Program-made: the position numbers and the translations under genes
Shown: one piece after another, positions 44,724-52,117 of the stretch
Layout: the number at the start of each line of letters is the position of its first letter
Numbering within the stretch: the stretch's first letter is position 1
Source of the DNA: Pirellulales bacterium
GTDB lineage: Bacteria; Planctomycetota; Planctomycetia; Pirellulales; JAEUIK01
NCBI GenBank assembly: GCA_019694455.1
Contig: JAIBBY010000035.1
Location: 1 to 52,117, forward strand
Length of the DNA stretch: 52,117 bases
Direction: 5' to 3'
The notes under the pieces: model-generated
Seen by the model: the letters and a program-made list of their open reading frames with translations, nothing else
Told to the model about the DNA's origin: nothing
Database searches by the model: none

Positions 44724-45461
44724 TTGTCCACAGTGCTTGTTCAGCAGCTTATTGAAGCCGGGGTCCACTTTGGCCATCGCGCCAGTCGTTGGAACCCCAA
44801 GATGCGGCCGTATATCTACGCCCGCCGCAACCTCATCCACATCATCGACGTCCGCGAAACCATTCGCGGCATGCTCCGCGCCAAAAAGTACCTCGGCCAG
44901 GTGGCGTCGGGCGGCAGCCTGGTGCTGTTTGTCGGCACCAAGAAGCAGGCCGCCGAGAGCGTCGAGCGCGAAGCCGCCCGCTGCAAAATGCCCTACGTCA
45001 GCGAGCGCTGGCTCGGCGGCAGCTTGACCAACTTTCGCACCATTCGCAGCCGGCTCACCCGCCTGGAAGAGCTGGATAAGCTCATGGCTGGCGAAGAGCT
45101 GCACACCTACTCCAAAAAGATGCAGTCGGCCCTCAAACGCGAGTATCGCAAGATGCTCCGCAACCTCAACGGCATCCGGCAGCTCAACCGCCTGCCCGAG
45201 TGCCTGGTGGTGGTCGACCCCAAAAAGGAGCACAACGCCGTCGACGAGGCCCGCAAGCTCGGCATCACGGTGGTGGCGCTGATCGACACCGACAGCGATC
45301 CCGATCTGGTCGACCTGCCGATCCCGTGCAACGACGATAGCGTGCGCTCGATCGAACTGGTGCTCAAGCAACTCGCCGACGCCATCATCGAAGGCAACGC
45401 CTCCAGCGAGGCCTTTGCCGGGCAAGGCGCCGCCAAAGACGCCGAGCCCGCCAAGGTCTAG
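44724..45461 (+). CDS. rpsB: 30S ribosomal protein S2
   Basis: Predicted 245 residues. The start is a TTG at 44724, supported by AAGGAG 7 bases upstream and by homology ([20 protein letters not shown]); no ATG is available. Conserved S2 blocks: [70 protein letters not shown] and [16 protein letters not shown]. It is the first gene of the widely conserved rpsB-tsf-pyrH-frr cluster. A TTG start in a highly expressed ribosomal gene is unusual and could lower or tune translation. Confidence 0.97.
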   Translation: MSTVLVQQLIEAGVHFGHRASRWNPKMRPYIYARRNLIHIIDVRETIRGMLRAKKYLGQVASGGSLVLFVGTKKQAAESVEREAARCKMPYVSERWLGGSLTNFRTIRSRLTRLEELDKLMAGEELHTYSKKMQSALKREYRKMLRNLNGIRQLNRLPECLVVVDPKKEHNAVDEARKLGITVVALIDTDSDPDLVDLPIPCNDDSVRSIELVLKQLADAIIEGNASSEAFAGQGAAKDAEPAKV

Positions 45462-45488
45462 CGGCCTGCTGCGTGATGCAACCGGTCC

Positions 45489-45520
45489 TTGCCGTCTATC
45501 GCGATGGATCGCGGCGGCAA
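45489..45520 (+). other. Stem-loop between rpsB and tsf
   Basis: TTGCCG (45489-45494) pairs with CGGCAA (45515-45520) around an inner CGCGAT-GG-ATCGCG hairpin (45500-45513). It has no T-run, so it is not a standard terminator; it may be an RNA-stability or attenuation element within the 218-bp spacer. Confidence 0.4.
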
Positions 45521-45679
45521 TGCTCGACTAGGAACGCGGCAAAGCGTACCTTCGTGGGCAGATGGCCCCCGGGTTTCGCCGCGGACCAGCGATCGGCGTA
45601 TCCATCCCAATTCAATTGCAACTGCCGCAAGGGCTAGCTTCCGCCCGCGGCCCACACCACATAACCGGAGAGGACTGAC

Positions 45680-46525
45680 ATGGCGGATATTTCGGCCAGC
45701 GCCGTCAAATCGCTGCGAGACAAGACCGGCCTGCCGATGATGGAGTGCAAGCAGGCCTTGCAATCCACCGGCGGCGATGAGGCCGCGGCCATCGATATGC
45801 TGCGCAAGCAAGGCAAAAAGACCATGGCCAACCGCGCCGACCGCGAGACCAGCTTTGGCCGCTTTGGCGTCTATGCCGATGTGGCCAGCGGCGTCGGCGC
45901 CCTGGTCGAACTGCGCTGCGAAAGCGCCCCGGTCGTCGGCAGCAACGACTTCATCCAACTCGCCAACGACTTGGCCAAGCAGTTGGCCACCGGCCCCGGC
46001 GCCGCCACTGGCGACGAGTTGCTCAGCCAACCCTCCCCCAGTCGCCCCGGCCAAACCTTGGCCGATCAAAAAGACGATCTGGTCAACCGCATTCGCGAGG
46101 TCTTCAACATCGGCCGCATGGTCCGCATCGACGGCCCCTGCGGCGGTTATGCCCACCACACCGGCACGCATGGCGCCTTGGTCGAGGTCCGCGCCACCTG
46201 CGCCAAAGCCATCGATCAGTCCATCGCCAACGAACTGGCCATGCACGTCACCGCCATGCGCCCCAAAGCCACCACCAAGGACGATCTCGACCCCGCGCTC
46301 ATCGACAAAGAACGCGAAATCCTCTCCGAGGCCTCGCGCAAAGAGGGCAAGCCCGAGAACATCATCGCCAAGATGGTCGAAGGCCGTCTGCGCAACTTCT
46401 TTGCCGAGCATGTGCTGGCCGAGCAGCCCTTCATCAAGGACGAAAAGAAAACCGTCGGCGCCTACGCCAACGATCACGGCATGCAGGTGGTCCGCTTCGT
46501 CGGCTGGGAGCTGGGCAAAGAATAG
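45680..46525 (+). CDS. tsf: Elongation factor Ts
   Basis: Predicted 281 residues, ATG at 45680 with GGAGAGGA upstream. The N-terminal UBA-like part reads VKSLRDKTGLPMMECKQALQ and GGDEAAAIDMLRKQG, the family signature. VALVELRCES-type strand and FIQLANDLAKQLAT follow, then the second core repeat with GALVEVRATCAKAI and ELAMHVTAMRP, and the KEGKPENIIAKMVEGRL coiled-coil segment. It exchanges GDP for GTP on EF-Tu. The usual TDFV after the CE element is replaced by APVVGSNDF, a variation I have not seen commented on, though likely lineage-specific. The 218-bp gap to rpsB suggests separate control. Confidence 0.97.
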   Translation: MADISASAVKSLRDKTGLPMMECKQALQSTGGDEAAAIDMLRKQGKKTMANRADRETSFGRFGVYADVASGVGALVELRCESAPVVGSNDFIQLANDLAKQLATGPGAATGDELLSQPSPSRPGQTLADQKDDLVNRIREVFNIGRMVRIDGPCGGYAHHTGTHGALVEVRATCAKAIDQSIANELAMHVTAMRPKATTKDDLDPALIDKEREILSEASRKEGKPENIIAKMVEGRLRNFFAEHVLAEQPFIKDEKKTVGAYANDHGMQVVRFVGWELGKE

Positions 46526-46567
46526 CCCGTCGCCGGCGACAACTTCCCTAACGAGAGTAAAAACTCC

Positions 46568-47332
46568 ATGACCGATACCCCCGCCCGCCGCGTGCTGCTC
46601 AAGGTCTCTGGCGAAAGCTTCACGCGTGCCGGAGAACGCGGCATCAACATGGACGAAGTGCTGCACCTGGCGCAGCAAACGGCCCGCGCCGCCCGCCAAG
46701 GGGCGCAAATCGCCATCGTCATGGGGGGCGGCAACATCCTCCGTGGCGCCCAGTTCCGTTCCGGCGCCACCGGCATCGAGGAGGCCACCGCCCACTACAT
46801 GGGCATGCTGGCCACCGTGATGAACGGCCTGGCGCTGCAAGACGCGCTAGAGTCGCTCGGCTGCGAAACCCGCCTGCTCACCGCCATCCGCATGGAGGCC
46901 GTGGCCGAGCCGTATATTCGCCGCCGCGCCCGCCGCCATCTGGAAAAAGGGCGCATCGTGCTGTTGGCCGCCGGCACCGGCAGCCCGTTTGTCACCACCG
47001 ACACCGCCGCCGCGCAGCGGGCTTTGGAGCTGGAGGCCAACATCCTGCTCAAGGCCACTCGTGTCGATGGCGTCTACAGCGACGACCCCGAAAAGAACGC
47101 CCACGCCGTGCTCTATAGCGAGTTGAGCTACCACACCGTGCAGCAGCAAAATCTGCGGGTCATGGACTCCACCGCCATCGCCCAGTGCATGGAACACGAC
47201 ATGCCGATCTTGGTGTTCAACTACAAAAAAGAAGGCAACATCGAGCGAGCGGTCGAAGGCCAAAAGGTCGGCACGCTCATCGCCAGCGAAGCCTACATCA
47301 GCCAACAAAAGCAAGCGCTAGCGCGCCAGTAG
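46568..47332 (+). CDS. pyrH: UMP kinase
   Basis: Predicted 254 residues, ATG at 46568. Amino-acid-kinase fold with [20 protein letters not shown] (phosphate-binding Gly loop), [40 protein letters not shown] and [18 protein letters not shown]. It makes UDP from UMP and ATP for nucleotide and peptidoglycan precursor synthesis, normally as a GTP-activated hexamer. The gene lies 42 bases after tsf and 9 before frr. Confidence 0.97.
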   Translation: MTDTPARRVLLKVSGESFTRAGERGINMDEVLHLAQQTARAARQGAQIAIVMGGGNILRGAQFRSGATGIEEATAHYMGMLATVMNGLALQDALESLGCETRLLTAIRMEAVAEPYIRRRARRHLEKGRIVLLAAGTGSPFVTTDTAAAQRALELEANILLKATRVDGVYSDDPEKNAHAVLYSELSYHTVQQQNLRVMDSTAIAQCMEHDMPILVFNYKKEGNIERAVEGQKVGTLIASEAYISQQKQALARQ

Positions 47333-47341
47333 AGGTCTGCC

Positions 47342-47902
47342 ATGAGCTCCGATACCATCCTGCTCGACGTCGAAGAACGCATGGAAAAAGGGGTCGCGGT
47401 CCTCAAGCAGGCCTTGGCCGGCATCCGCACCGGCCGCGCCAACCCGGGGCTGGTCGACTCCATCCGCGTCGACGCCTACGGCTCTCCCACCCCGCTCAAG
47501 CAACTCGCCACCATCGGCGCCCCCGAACCTAATCAGATCGTCATTCGCCCCTTCGACCCCAGCACGCTCAAAGACATCGAAAAGGCGATTCAGGCCAGCG
47601 ACCTGGGCTTCAACCCCATGAACGATGGCCGCGTGGTGCGCATCAGCATCCCGCCCCTCTCGACCGAAACGCGCAAAAAGCTGGTCGCGCGGATCAAGGA
47701 ATTGTCCGAGGAGGCCAAGGTCGCCATCCGCAATGTCCGCCGCGACGGCAACAAACTTGCCGATCAGGAGCAGAAAGACAAGATCCTGACCGAGGACGAT
47801 CGCGACTCGGTCAAAGAAGAAGTGCAAGAACTGACCAAGACCTACGAGGGCCAGGTCGACGCGCTGGCCAAGGCCAAAGAAACCGAGGTCATGGAGCAGT
47901 AG
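47342..47902 (+). CDS. frr: Ribosome recycling factor
   Basis: Predicted 186 residues, ATG at 47342 with GAGGT 6 bases upstream. Typical RRF: ALAGIRTGRANPGLVDSIRV, GSPTPLKQLATI, VIRPFDPSTLKDIEKAIQAS, LGFNPMNDGRVVRISIPPLS, TETRKKLVARIKELSEEAK, VAIRNVRRDGNK and the C-terminal helix. It splits post-termination ribosomes together with EF-G. It completes the conserved four-gene cluster. Confidence 0.97.
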   Translation: MSSDTILLDVEERMEKGVAVLKQALAGIRTGRANPGLVDSIRVDAYGSPTPLKQLATIGAPEPNQIVIRPFDPSTLKDIEKAIQASDLGFNPMNDGRVVRISIPPLSTETRKKLVARIKELSEEAKVAIRNVRRDGNKLADQEQKDKILTEDDRDSVKEEVQELTKTYEGQVDALAKAKETEVMEQ

Positions 47903-47911
47903 GAGCGGGAC

Positions 47912-48496
47912 GTGCCCAGCGTCGAGCCGAATCCCTACGCCGCGCCCGACCCGATGGATGCCGCCAAGCACGCCGAATCGCGCTGGCGGCGCGTTCGCGC
48001 CTCCCTCTCGCTGGCGCTCTTCTTTTTCGGGCTGATTCTACTAGCCATGTCGTACGTGGTGTGGCTTTTGTTGGTCGCCCGAGCGGATGCGACTGATTTC
48101 TTCCCTAATCTCCGGGGCGTTGGGACCGCCTATCTGGTAGGCATAACCGCGATGGTGATCGCCGGCTTCCTGTTGCCCAGAGAGCCGATGCCCAAGCGAC
48201 CCCGCTGGCTGCGGTTTTTGAATTACGAGCGGCCCGGCGAATCGCGACTGCGGCTCTCGCTGCGTGTAATATTGTTCTTTTTTGGCGCGGTCACTGTTGC
48301 CAAGGGTTTGTCAGGTGTGGTGTGGTTTTCCTTGCTGGTCGTCCTGACCCGCGACGCCCAGCAGCGCAACAATTGGATCACCAAACTGCCCGAGGCGGCT
48401 GTCGCCATCGCGATTGGCGCGGCGCTATTGTTTTTCGCCTATCTGTTGTGGCCGCCGGCCCCAGTCGAACCACCAGATAATCCGACGCCAGATTAG
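47912..48496 (+). CDS. Hypothetical four-helix membrane protein
   Basis: Predicted 194 residues. The start is a GTG at 47912 with AGGAG 6 bases upstream. The N-terminus (PSVEPNPYAAPDPMDAAKHA) contains the NPYAAP motif common to small planctomycete membrane proteins. Four hydrophobic helices follow (about 31-53, 69-88, 112-135 and 154-176), and a Pro-rich tail. It lies 9 bases after frr and is probably cotranscribed with the ribosomal operon. I do not recognise a family with known function. Confidence 0.8.
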   Translation: MPSVEPNPYAAPDPMDAAKHAESRWRRVRASLSLALFFFGLILLAMSYVVWLLLVARADATDFFPNLRGVGTAYLVGITAMVIAGFLLPREPMPKRPRWLRFLNYERPGESRLRLSLRVILFFFGAVTVAKGLSGVVWFSLLVVLTRDAQQRNNWITKLPEAAVAIAIGAALLFFAYLLWPPAPVEPPDNPTPD

Positions 48497-49023
48497 CAGT
48501 CTCCACCTTCTCACCTGCTCCACTGTTCACCTGCTCAAAACTGTCCGATCCCGCCTCTCTCCCGTTCGCGCGCTACGCTTTGACTCAGCGCTTGACACCC
48601 CAGCCCCCCCAGCGTGGAATAGAATGCTGCGGCGGTTCGCTCGGCGGTTGAAGCCGGCCAGTCTTGCGGCCCCTCGGCCGCCGCGCACTTTTCAACCCGA
48701 CTCGTCATGCGGGCCAGCCGCACGCGGGGGAATGCACGGTCGCCGTGAGCGAAGCGACAATTCGCTCGCGGCCCAGTCGTGCGCGCGAGCCACGCTCGCC
48801 GCCACGGTACACTAAAGAGGCGCCAAATCGAGATGAACCAACACTTCCCCGCCGACGATGCGCAAATTCGTTCCACCGCCGAGGCGCAGAGACGCGGAGA
48901 AATTCAGAGACGAAGGATCAGCGACTCGGGACCGGGGATTGTCGATTCGATCGTTCGCCTGTTCCACTGCTCACCTGTTCCACTGCTCGCGCTCATCACT
49001 CGTTCCGCCAGCGCTGCTTCTTC

Positions 49024-49077
49024 CCTTCGCCCCCGCGCAGCAGGGGGAGAAGGTGGCCGCAGGCCGGATGAGGGGGG
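49024..49077 (+). repeat. R repeat copy 5
   Basis: CCTTCGCCCCCGCGCAGC-AGGGGGAGAAGG, then GGCC-GCA-GGCC and GGATGAGG. The inner loop is 10 bases shorter than in copies 1-3. Confidence 0.85.
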
Positions 49078-49212
49078 CGTCTCCCCAAGCAACCGTGGCT
49101 CTTCTTCGAATTCCTACTCCCTAATCCCTGACCCCCAGTCGCTTTCTCCCTCCGCGTCTCTGCGTCTCTGCGATTCACATACTTCTCCTCCGCATGCCAG
49201 CGCTCCTACTTC

Positions 49213-49265
49213 CCTTCGCCCCCGCGCAGCAGGGGGAGAAGGTGGCCGCAGGCCGGATGAGGGGG
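49213..49265 (+). repeat. R repeat copy 6
   Basis: Same sequence as copy 5, beginning 189 bp (63 codons) after it. Confidence 0.85.
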
Positions 49266-49309
49266 AGCCAGTAGTGGCTAGTGGTCAGTGGCTAGTGACC
49301 AGTGAAGAT

Positions 49310-51313
49310 TTGATCGCAACTCACGCGCAATCCTCCGCGTCTCCGCGTCTCTGCGGTTCACATACTTCTCCTCCGCATGCCAGCGCTCCTACTTCCCTTC
49401 GCCCCCGCGCAGCAGGGGGAGAAGGTGGCCGCAGGCCGGATGAGGGGGGCGTCTCCCCAAGCAACCGTGGCTCTTCTTCCTTTTCCTACTCCCTAATCCC
49501 TAACCCCCAGTCCCTTCGCCCCTCCCCCCGTGGCGGCTTCACCCTCATCGAGATGCTCGTCGCCGTCGGCCTGACCCTGCTGCTGATGACCATGGTCGTC
49601 ACCGTCATGAGCCAGGTGATGGAAAACATCTCCGGCAGCCGCGCCACCATCGAAATGACCGACCGCCTCCGCTACGCCCGCGAGCGCGTCCAAAAAGACC
49701 TGGCGGGCGTGACCGTCTTTCCCAATCCGCCCATCCGTCCCGAGTCGGGCCAAGGCTATCTGGAGATCATCGAAGGCTCGATGGGCGTGCAGCCCTCCCC
49801 CGGCAGCGTGGCCTTCAACACCGACGAGACTGGGACCACCAGCCCGCCCGGCATGGACTTCATGCTCAAGGTGAATACCGGAAACTTCCCCGCCGACACC
49901 ACCGTGGGCGACCTCGACGACATCGTGATGTTCACCGCTCGCAGCCAGGATGAGCCGTTCACCGGCCGCTTCACCAGCTACAACCCGGCCGGCGTCATTC
50001 TCGACACCAACGGCAACCCGTACGATCCCAGCGACCCGAACGCGCGCATGCAGATCAACATGGTTGAATCGCATGTGGCGGAGATCGCCTACTTCGTCCG
50101 TGGAACCACACTGTATCGCCGCGTGTTGCTGGTGCTTCCTGGCGGCGCGCTGCTCCCCGGCGCGACCCAGCCTGTTCCGATTCCCGCCAGGCCGCTGGTC
50201 GATACCGCCGGCGCCAGCTACAGCTATTACGGTCTGTTCGACATCTCGGCCCGCATGGACGATGGCCCCTACGCCTTGAGCACAAACGCGGGCGCAGGCA
50301 CTGGCCGCCTGGTGGCCAATTCGCTGGGCGACCTCACCAAGCGCGAGCATCGCTACGCCCATCAGCCGTATCGTTTTCCGCACGACGCCCGCCACTGGCA
50401 CGTGCTCGGCCTGCCGACGCTTGCCGAATGTTCGTCGCGGCTGTGGCCGTTTCCCTTCCACGATCCACTGCCCAGCGGCGCCGCCTATACCACCAATGGC
50501 CGGGCCGAAATCACCCCGCTGGGAGACACCACCAATTTGTGGATGGCCGATGGCGAGTATCCACCCTCCACGCTCATGCCGTCGCCGGCGAGCCACTTCG
50601 ACGCCTGGCGCAATCCGTATCCCAGTCAAATCCTCGATCGCAGCACGGGCATGCTCAGGGCCTACCAGGCCACCGCGATACGCAGCGCCGAGGATGTGAT
50701 CTTGACCAACGTCCTCAGCTTCGACGTCAAGCTGTGGGATCCCGGCGCGCCGCAACTTTCCAAAGGTACTTCGGTCTACCTACCGGGCGACGCGGTCTAT
50801 TTGCAGCAATTTTCCAGCAACCCAACCATTGTCGGCTTTGGCGCCTTTGTCGATCTGTTCGGCATGCGCGAGTTGGAATCGTCGTCCGGAAGTCCCGACG
50901 GCCAAATCGCGGGCCACAATCCCGCGCCAGGTGTGACGTATGAATTCGATCCCGCCGCGGCGCCGTACAATATCGCGACCGCGCCGTTGCCGCATTTTAT
51001 GAATGGGCCGAATCAGTTGTCTGGCATCGCGGCTGGTTTCACCGCCCAATGGCCCTCCGTTTCGGTTTATGACACCTGGTCGACGCACTACGAGCAGGAC
51101 GGCATCGATCAACATGGCGACATGAAAATTGACTTGGGCACCAACGGCCTCGACGATGATGGAGTGAACGGCGTCGACGACCCCAGCGAACAGGAGGCTC
51201 CGCCGCCGTACGCCCATCCCTTGCGGGCAGTCCAGATCAAGATCCGCACCTTCGACCCCGACAGCCGCCAGGTGCGCGAAACCACCATCGTGCACGAATT
51301 CCTGCCGCAATAG
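49310..51313 (+). CDS. Large prepilin-type (GspJ/PulJ-like) protein with uncertain start
   Basis: The reliable part begins at about 49528: GGFTLIEMLVAVGLTLLLMT is a prepilin cleavage site and N-terminal helix, followed by VVTVMSQVMENISGSRATIE and DRLRYARERVQKDLAGV, as in PulJ/GspJ-type pseudopilins, then about 540 residues of beta-rich sequence with many Asp, Asn, Pro and Ser. The C-terminus has PYAHPLRAVQIKIRTFDPDS and QVRETTIVHEFLP, typical of planctomycete members. No ATG, GTG or TTG lies between 49313 and the cleavage site, so the nearest start is the TTG at 49310, giving an abnormally long leader of about 73 residues translated from repeats. Other in-frame starts are at 48833 (ATG) and 48779 (GTG). 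A rare start codon near 49500 is also possible. Confidence 0.75.
   Translation: MIATHAQSSASPRLCGSHTSPPHASAPTSLRPRAAGGEGGRRPDEGGVSPSNRGSSSFSYSLIPNPQSLRPSPRGGFTLIEMLVAVGLTLLLMTMVVTVMSQVMENISGSRATIEMTDRLRYARERVQKDLAGVTVFPNPPIRPESGQGYLEIIEGSMGVQPSPGSVAFNTDETGTTSPPGMDFMLKVNTGNFPADTTVGDLDDIVMFTARSQDEPFTGRFTSYNPAGVILDTNGNPYDPSDPNARMQINMVESHVAEIAYFVRGTTLYRRVLLVLPGGALLPGATQPVPIPARPLVDTAGASYSYYGLFDISARMDDGPYALSTNAGAGTGRLVANSLGDLTKREHRYAHQPYRFPHDARHWHVLGLPTLAECSSRLWPFPFHDPLPSGAAYTTNGRAEITPLGDTTNLWMADGEYPPSTLMPSPASHFDAWRNPYPSQILDRSTGMLRAYQATAIRSAEDVILTNVLSFDVKLWDPGAPQLSKGTSVYLPGDAVYLQQFSSNPTIVGFGAFVDLFGMRELESSSGSPDGQIAGHNPAPGVTYEFDPAAAPYNIATAPLPHFMNGPNQLSGIAAGFTAQWPSVSVYDTWSTHYEQDGIDQHGDMKIDLGTNGLDDDGVNGVDDPSEQEAPPPYAHPLRAVQIKIRTFDPDSRQVRETTIVHEFLPQ
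49396..49449 (+). repeat. R repeat copy 7 (within the open frame)
   Basis: Same sequence as copy 5, beginning 183 bp (61 codons) after copy 6. In the open frame each of copies 5-7 encodes LRPRAAGGEGGRRPDEG. Confidence 0.85.
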
Positions 51314-51423
51314 TGGTGAGCCGTGGCTAGCGATTAGAGAAAGAAAGAGTCGCCAAGATGTAATGGTGTGACGCAAGCAAGTAGTAGCTCCCGCTCTCCT
51401 GCTCACATTCTCTCCTTCTCTTC

Positions 51424-51491
51424 CGCCTCGCCCCCACGCAGCGAAGCGTAGTAGGCGCCAGAGGCAGCGGTCGCAGACCGCGGTGAGGGGG
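51424..51491 (+). repeat. R-variant repeat copy 8
   Basis: CGCCTCGCCCCCACGCAGCG...GGTGAGGGGG, with an inner GCGGTC-GCA-GACCGC hairpin (51467-51472 with 51476-51481). Confidence 0.8.
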
Positions 51492-51885
51492 TCTTGCTTT
51501 CTGCTTTCGTCCTCCCTCCTCGCGCCCTCGCGTTTTTTCTTCTTTCTTCCCTAACCACTAACTACTCGCCACTAACCACTATTCCCCCTCCGTGTCTCTG
51601 CGGTTCTCTTCCTCCACGCGCCACGAATCGCCTCTCCATTCCGAAAACTCCGAAAACCCTCCCGCCGCTCCCGCGCGGCCGCCACGGCGCAAGCCGTGAC
51701 GCGCCAAGCGTTTTGAAAAACAGAATCCCGATTCGCGTTCGTAGTCGGACGGGGGTTTTCGGAGTTCACCCCCCTGATTTCATGTTTTCGTTGCGATTCG
51801 ATTCTTCCCTCCCTGCGGCCCCACATGCGGCCCCACGGGCCGCCTCACCTGCTCCACTGCTCACCTGATCCCGCAGTGTGCCTCC

Positions 51886-51930
51886 CCTCCGTGTGCCGCT
51901 GGCTCCGCCAGTGGGAAGCATTGTGCGAGA
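51886..51930. repeat. CCACTGG-type inverted repeat module, copy 2
   Basis: GTGTGCCGCTGGC and GCCAGTGGGA pair around TCC, followed by TTGTGCGAG; matches the module at 25906-25946. Confidence 0.7.
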
Positions 51931-51954
51931 CTCCCCCGCGCGGCCCCCTTCTTC

Positions 51955-52023
51955 CGCCTCGCCCCCACGCAGCGAAGCGCAGTAGGCGCCAGAGGCAGCG
52001 ACCGCAGGTCGCGGTGAGGGGGG
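51955..52023 (+). repeat. R-variant repeat copy 9
   Basis: Same as copy 8 except that the inner hairpin reads GCGACC-GCA-GGTCGC (51998-52003 with 52007-52012): both arms changed together. Confidence 0.8.
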
Positions 52024-52046
52024 CATTTTTTCTTCCCTCGCCGCGT

Positions 52047-52076
52047 GCCATGTCCACGCTTCGGCGTGGACATGCC
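52047..52076. repeat. UUCG-loop hairpin repeat, copy 2
   Basis: Identical to 25741-25770 and again followed by a CGCGCGAGCCGA linker and an R repeat. Confidence 0.85.
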
Positions 52077-52100
52077 GAACTACGCGCGAGCCGACTTCGG

Positions 52101-52117
52101 CCTTCGCCCCCGCGCAG
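52101..52117 (+). repeat. R repeat copy 10, cut by window edge
   Basis: CCTTCGCCCCCGCGCAG matches the left end of copies 1-3; the rest is outside the window. Confidence 0.7.

Larger units (their letters stand above)
48497..49309. repeat. Repeat mosaic upstream of the prepilin-type gene
   Basis: About 800 bp built from recurring modules: CTGCTCCACTGTTCACCTGC (48514 and near 48959), a CGCGTCTCTGCG module (inverted near 48885; direct at 49152 and 49332), R repeats at 49024 and 49213 (a third at 49396), and the module CCGTGGCTCTTCTTC-CTACTCCCTAATCCCT (49096 and 49466). One reading frame stays open through all of it from 48779, but I see no ribosome site and no homology in this stretch. Confidence 0.8.
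51314..52117. repeat. Terminal repeat mosaic
   Basis: 804 bp with no credible gene. It holds two R-variant repeats (51424 and 51955), a third truncated R at the window edge (52101), the second UUCG hairpin (52047), the second CCAGTGGGA inverted repeat (51886), a CTCACCTGATCC module (about 51855), a CCACTAACCACT-rich patch (about 51550-51580) and a TCTCTGCGGTTC module (about 51593). Apparent frames here only translate repeats. Confidence 0.8.

Noticed and set aside
45489..45520. Terminator between rpsB and tsf
   Set aside because: The hairpin is not followed by a T-run and lies within a conserved operon; kept only as a stem-loop.
49024..49449. Three regularly spaced palindromic repeats as a CRISPR array
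   Set aside because: The spacing is about 185 bp, the intervening DNA is itself repeated, there are only three units, and no cas gene is present.
51494..51868. A 124-codon frame in the terminal repeat region
   Set aside because: It only translates repeat modules and has no ribosome site or recognisable domain.

Overview
The window looks like chromosomal DNA of a planctomycete, most likely a Pirellulales-type organism. It is GC-rich and carries families almost diagnostic of that phylum: a DUF1559 prepilin-like protein, a DUF1553/DUF1549 protein with planctomycete-type CxxCH motifs paired with DUF1501, DUF1080, a YdjY-type protein, and many exported proteins. Several upstream regions contain TTGACA-like and GATAAT/TATTCT-like boxes 15-18 bp apart. 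No rRNA, tRNA, insertion sequence, prophage or CRISPR array was seen.

Layout: 1-4 kb holds a truncated minus-strand hypothetical gene, a divergent Tat-exported YdjY-like gene, and a DUF1559 gene with its own promoter and terminator. 4.2-13.2 kb is a plus-strand run: addB-addA (double-strand-break end processing), a CCA-adding/poly(A) polymerase-family enzyme, a four-helix membrane protein and a small coiled-coil protein. 13.2-16.6 kb (minus) is a remnant of the division/cell-wall cluster in the order murC-like, murB, ftsQ-like; the MurC-like protein has lost every recognisable catalytic motif. 16.7-19.8 kb (minus) is a probable operon of a pentaheme cytochrome, a DUF362 protein and a haloalkane dehalogenase. 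20-23.6 kb (plus) holds an epoxide-hydrolase-like protein, an esterase, an SDR and MiaE. A DUF1080 gene and an Ldh-family dehydrogenase follow.

25.5-26.1 kb is a gene-free mosaic of hairpin repeats. 26.1-33.9 kb (minus) has DUF1501, DUF1553, an exported glutathione peroxidase, a POT-family transporter and a mitochondrial-type 2,4-dienoyl-CoA reductase. 34-39 kb mixes a HAMP-only membrane protein, a Flp-pilin-like protein with a Gly/Lys/Asn tail, YqgE, VOC, YbjQ, an MscS-type channel, and an ECF sigma factor translationally coupled to a 79-residue protein. 39-44.5 kb has an exported TPR protein, a FAH-family hydrolase, a DUF6580 membrane protein with a DUF4430 protein, and an aminotransferase. 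44.7-48.5 kb is the conserved rpsB-tsf-pyrH-frr operon plus a membrane protein. 48.5-52.1 kb contains two further repeat mosaics flanking a large prepilin-type protein whose apparent N-terminus is made of repeat-derived sequence.

The most interesting items are the MurC pseudoenzyme in a cluster with intact MurB and an FtsQ-like protein, the modular hairpin repeats (two copies show compensatory stem changes), the repeat-derived in-frame leader of the prepilin-type gene, and the Flp pilin with a repetitive basic tail.
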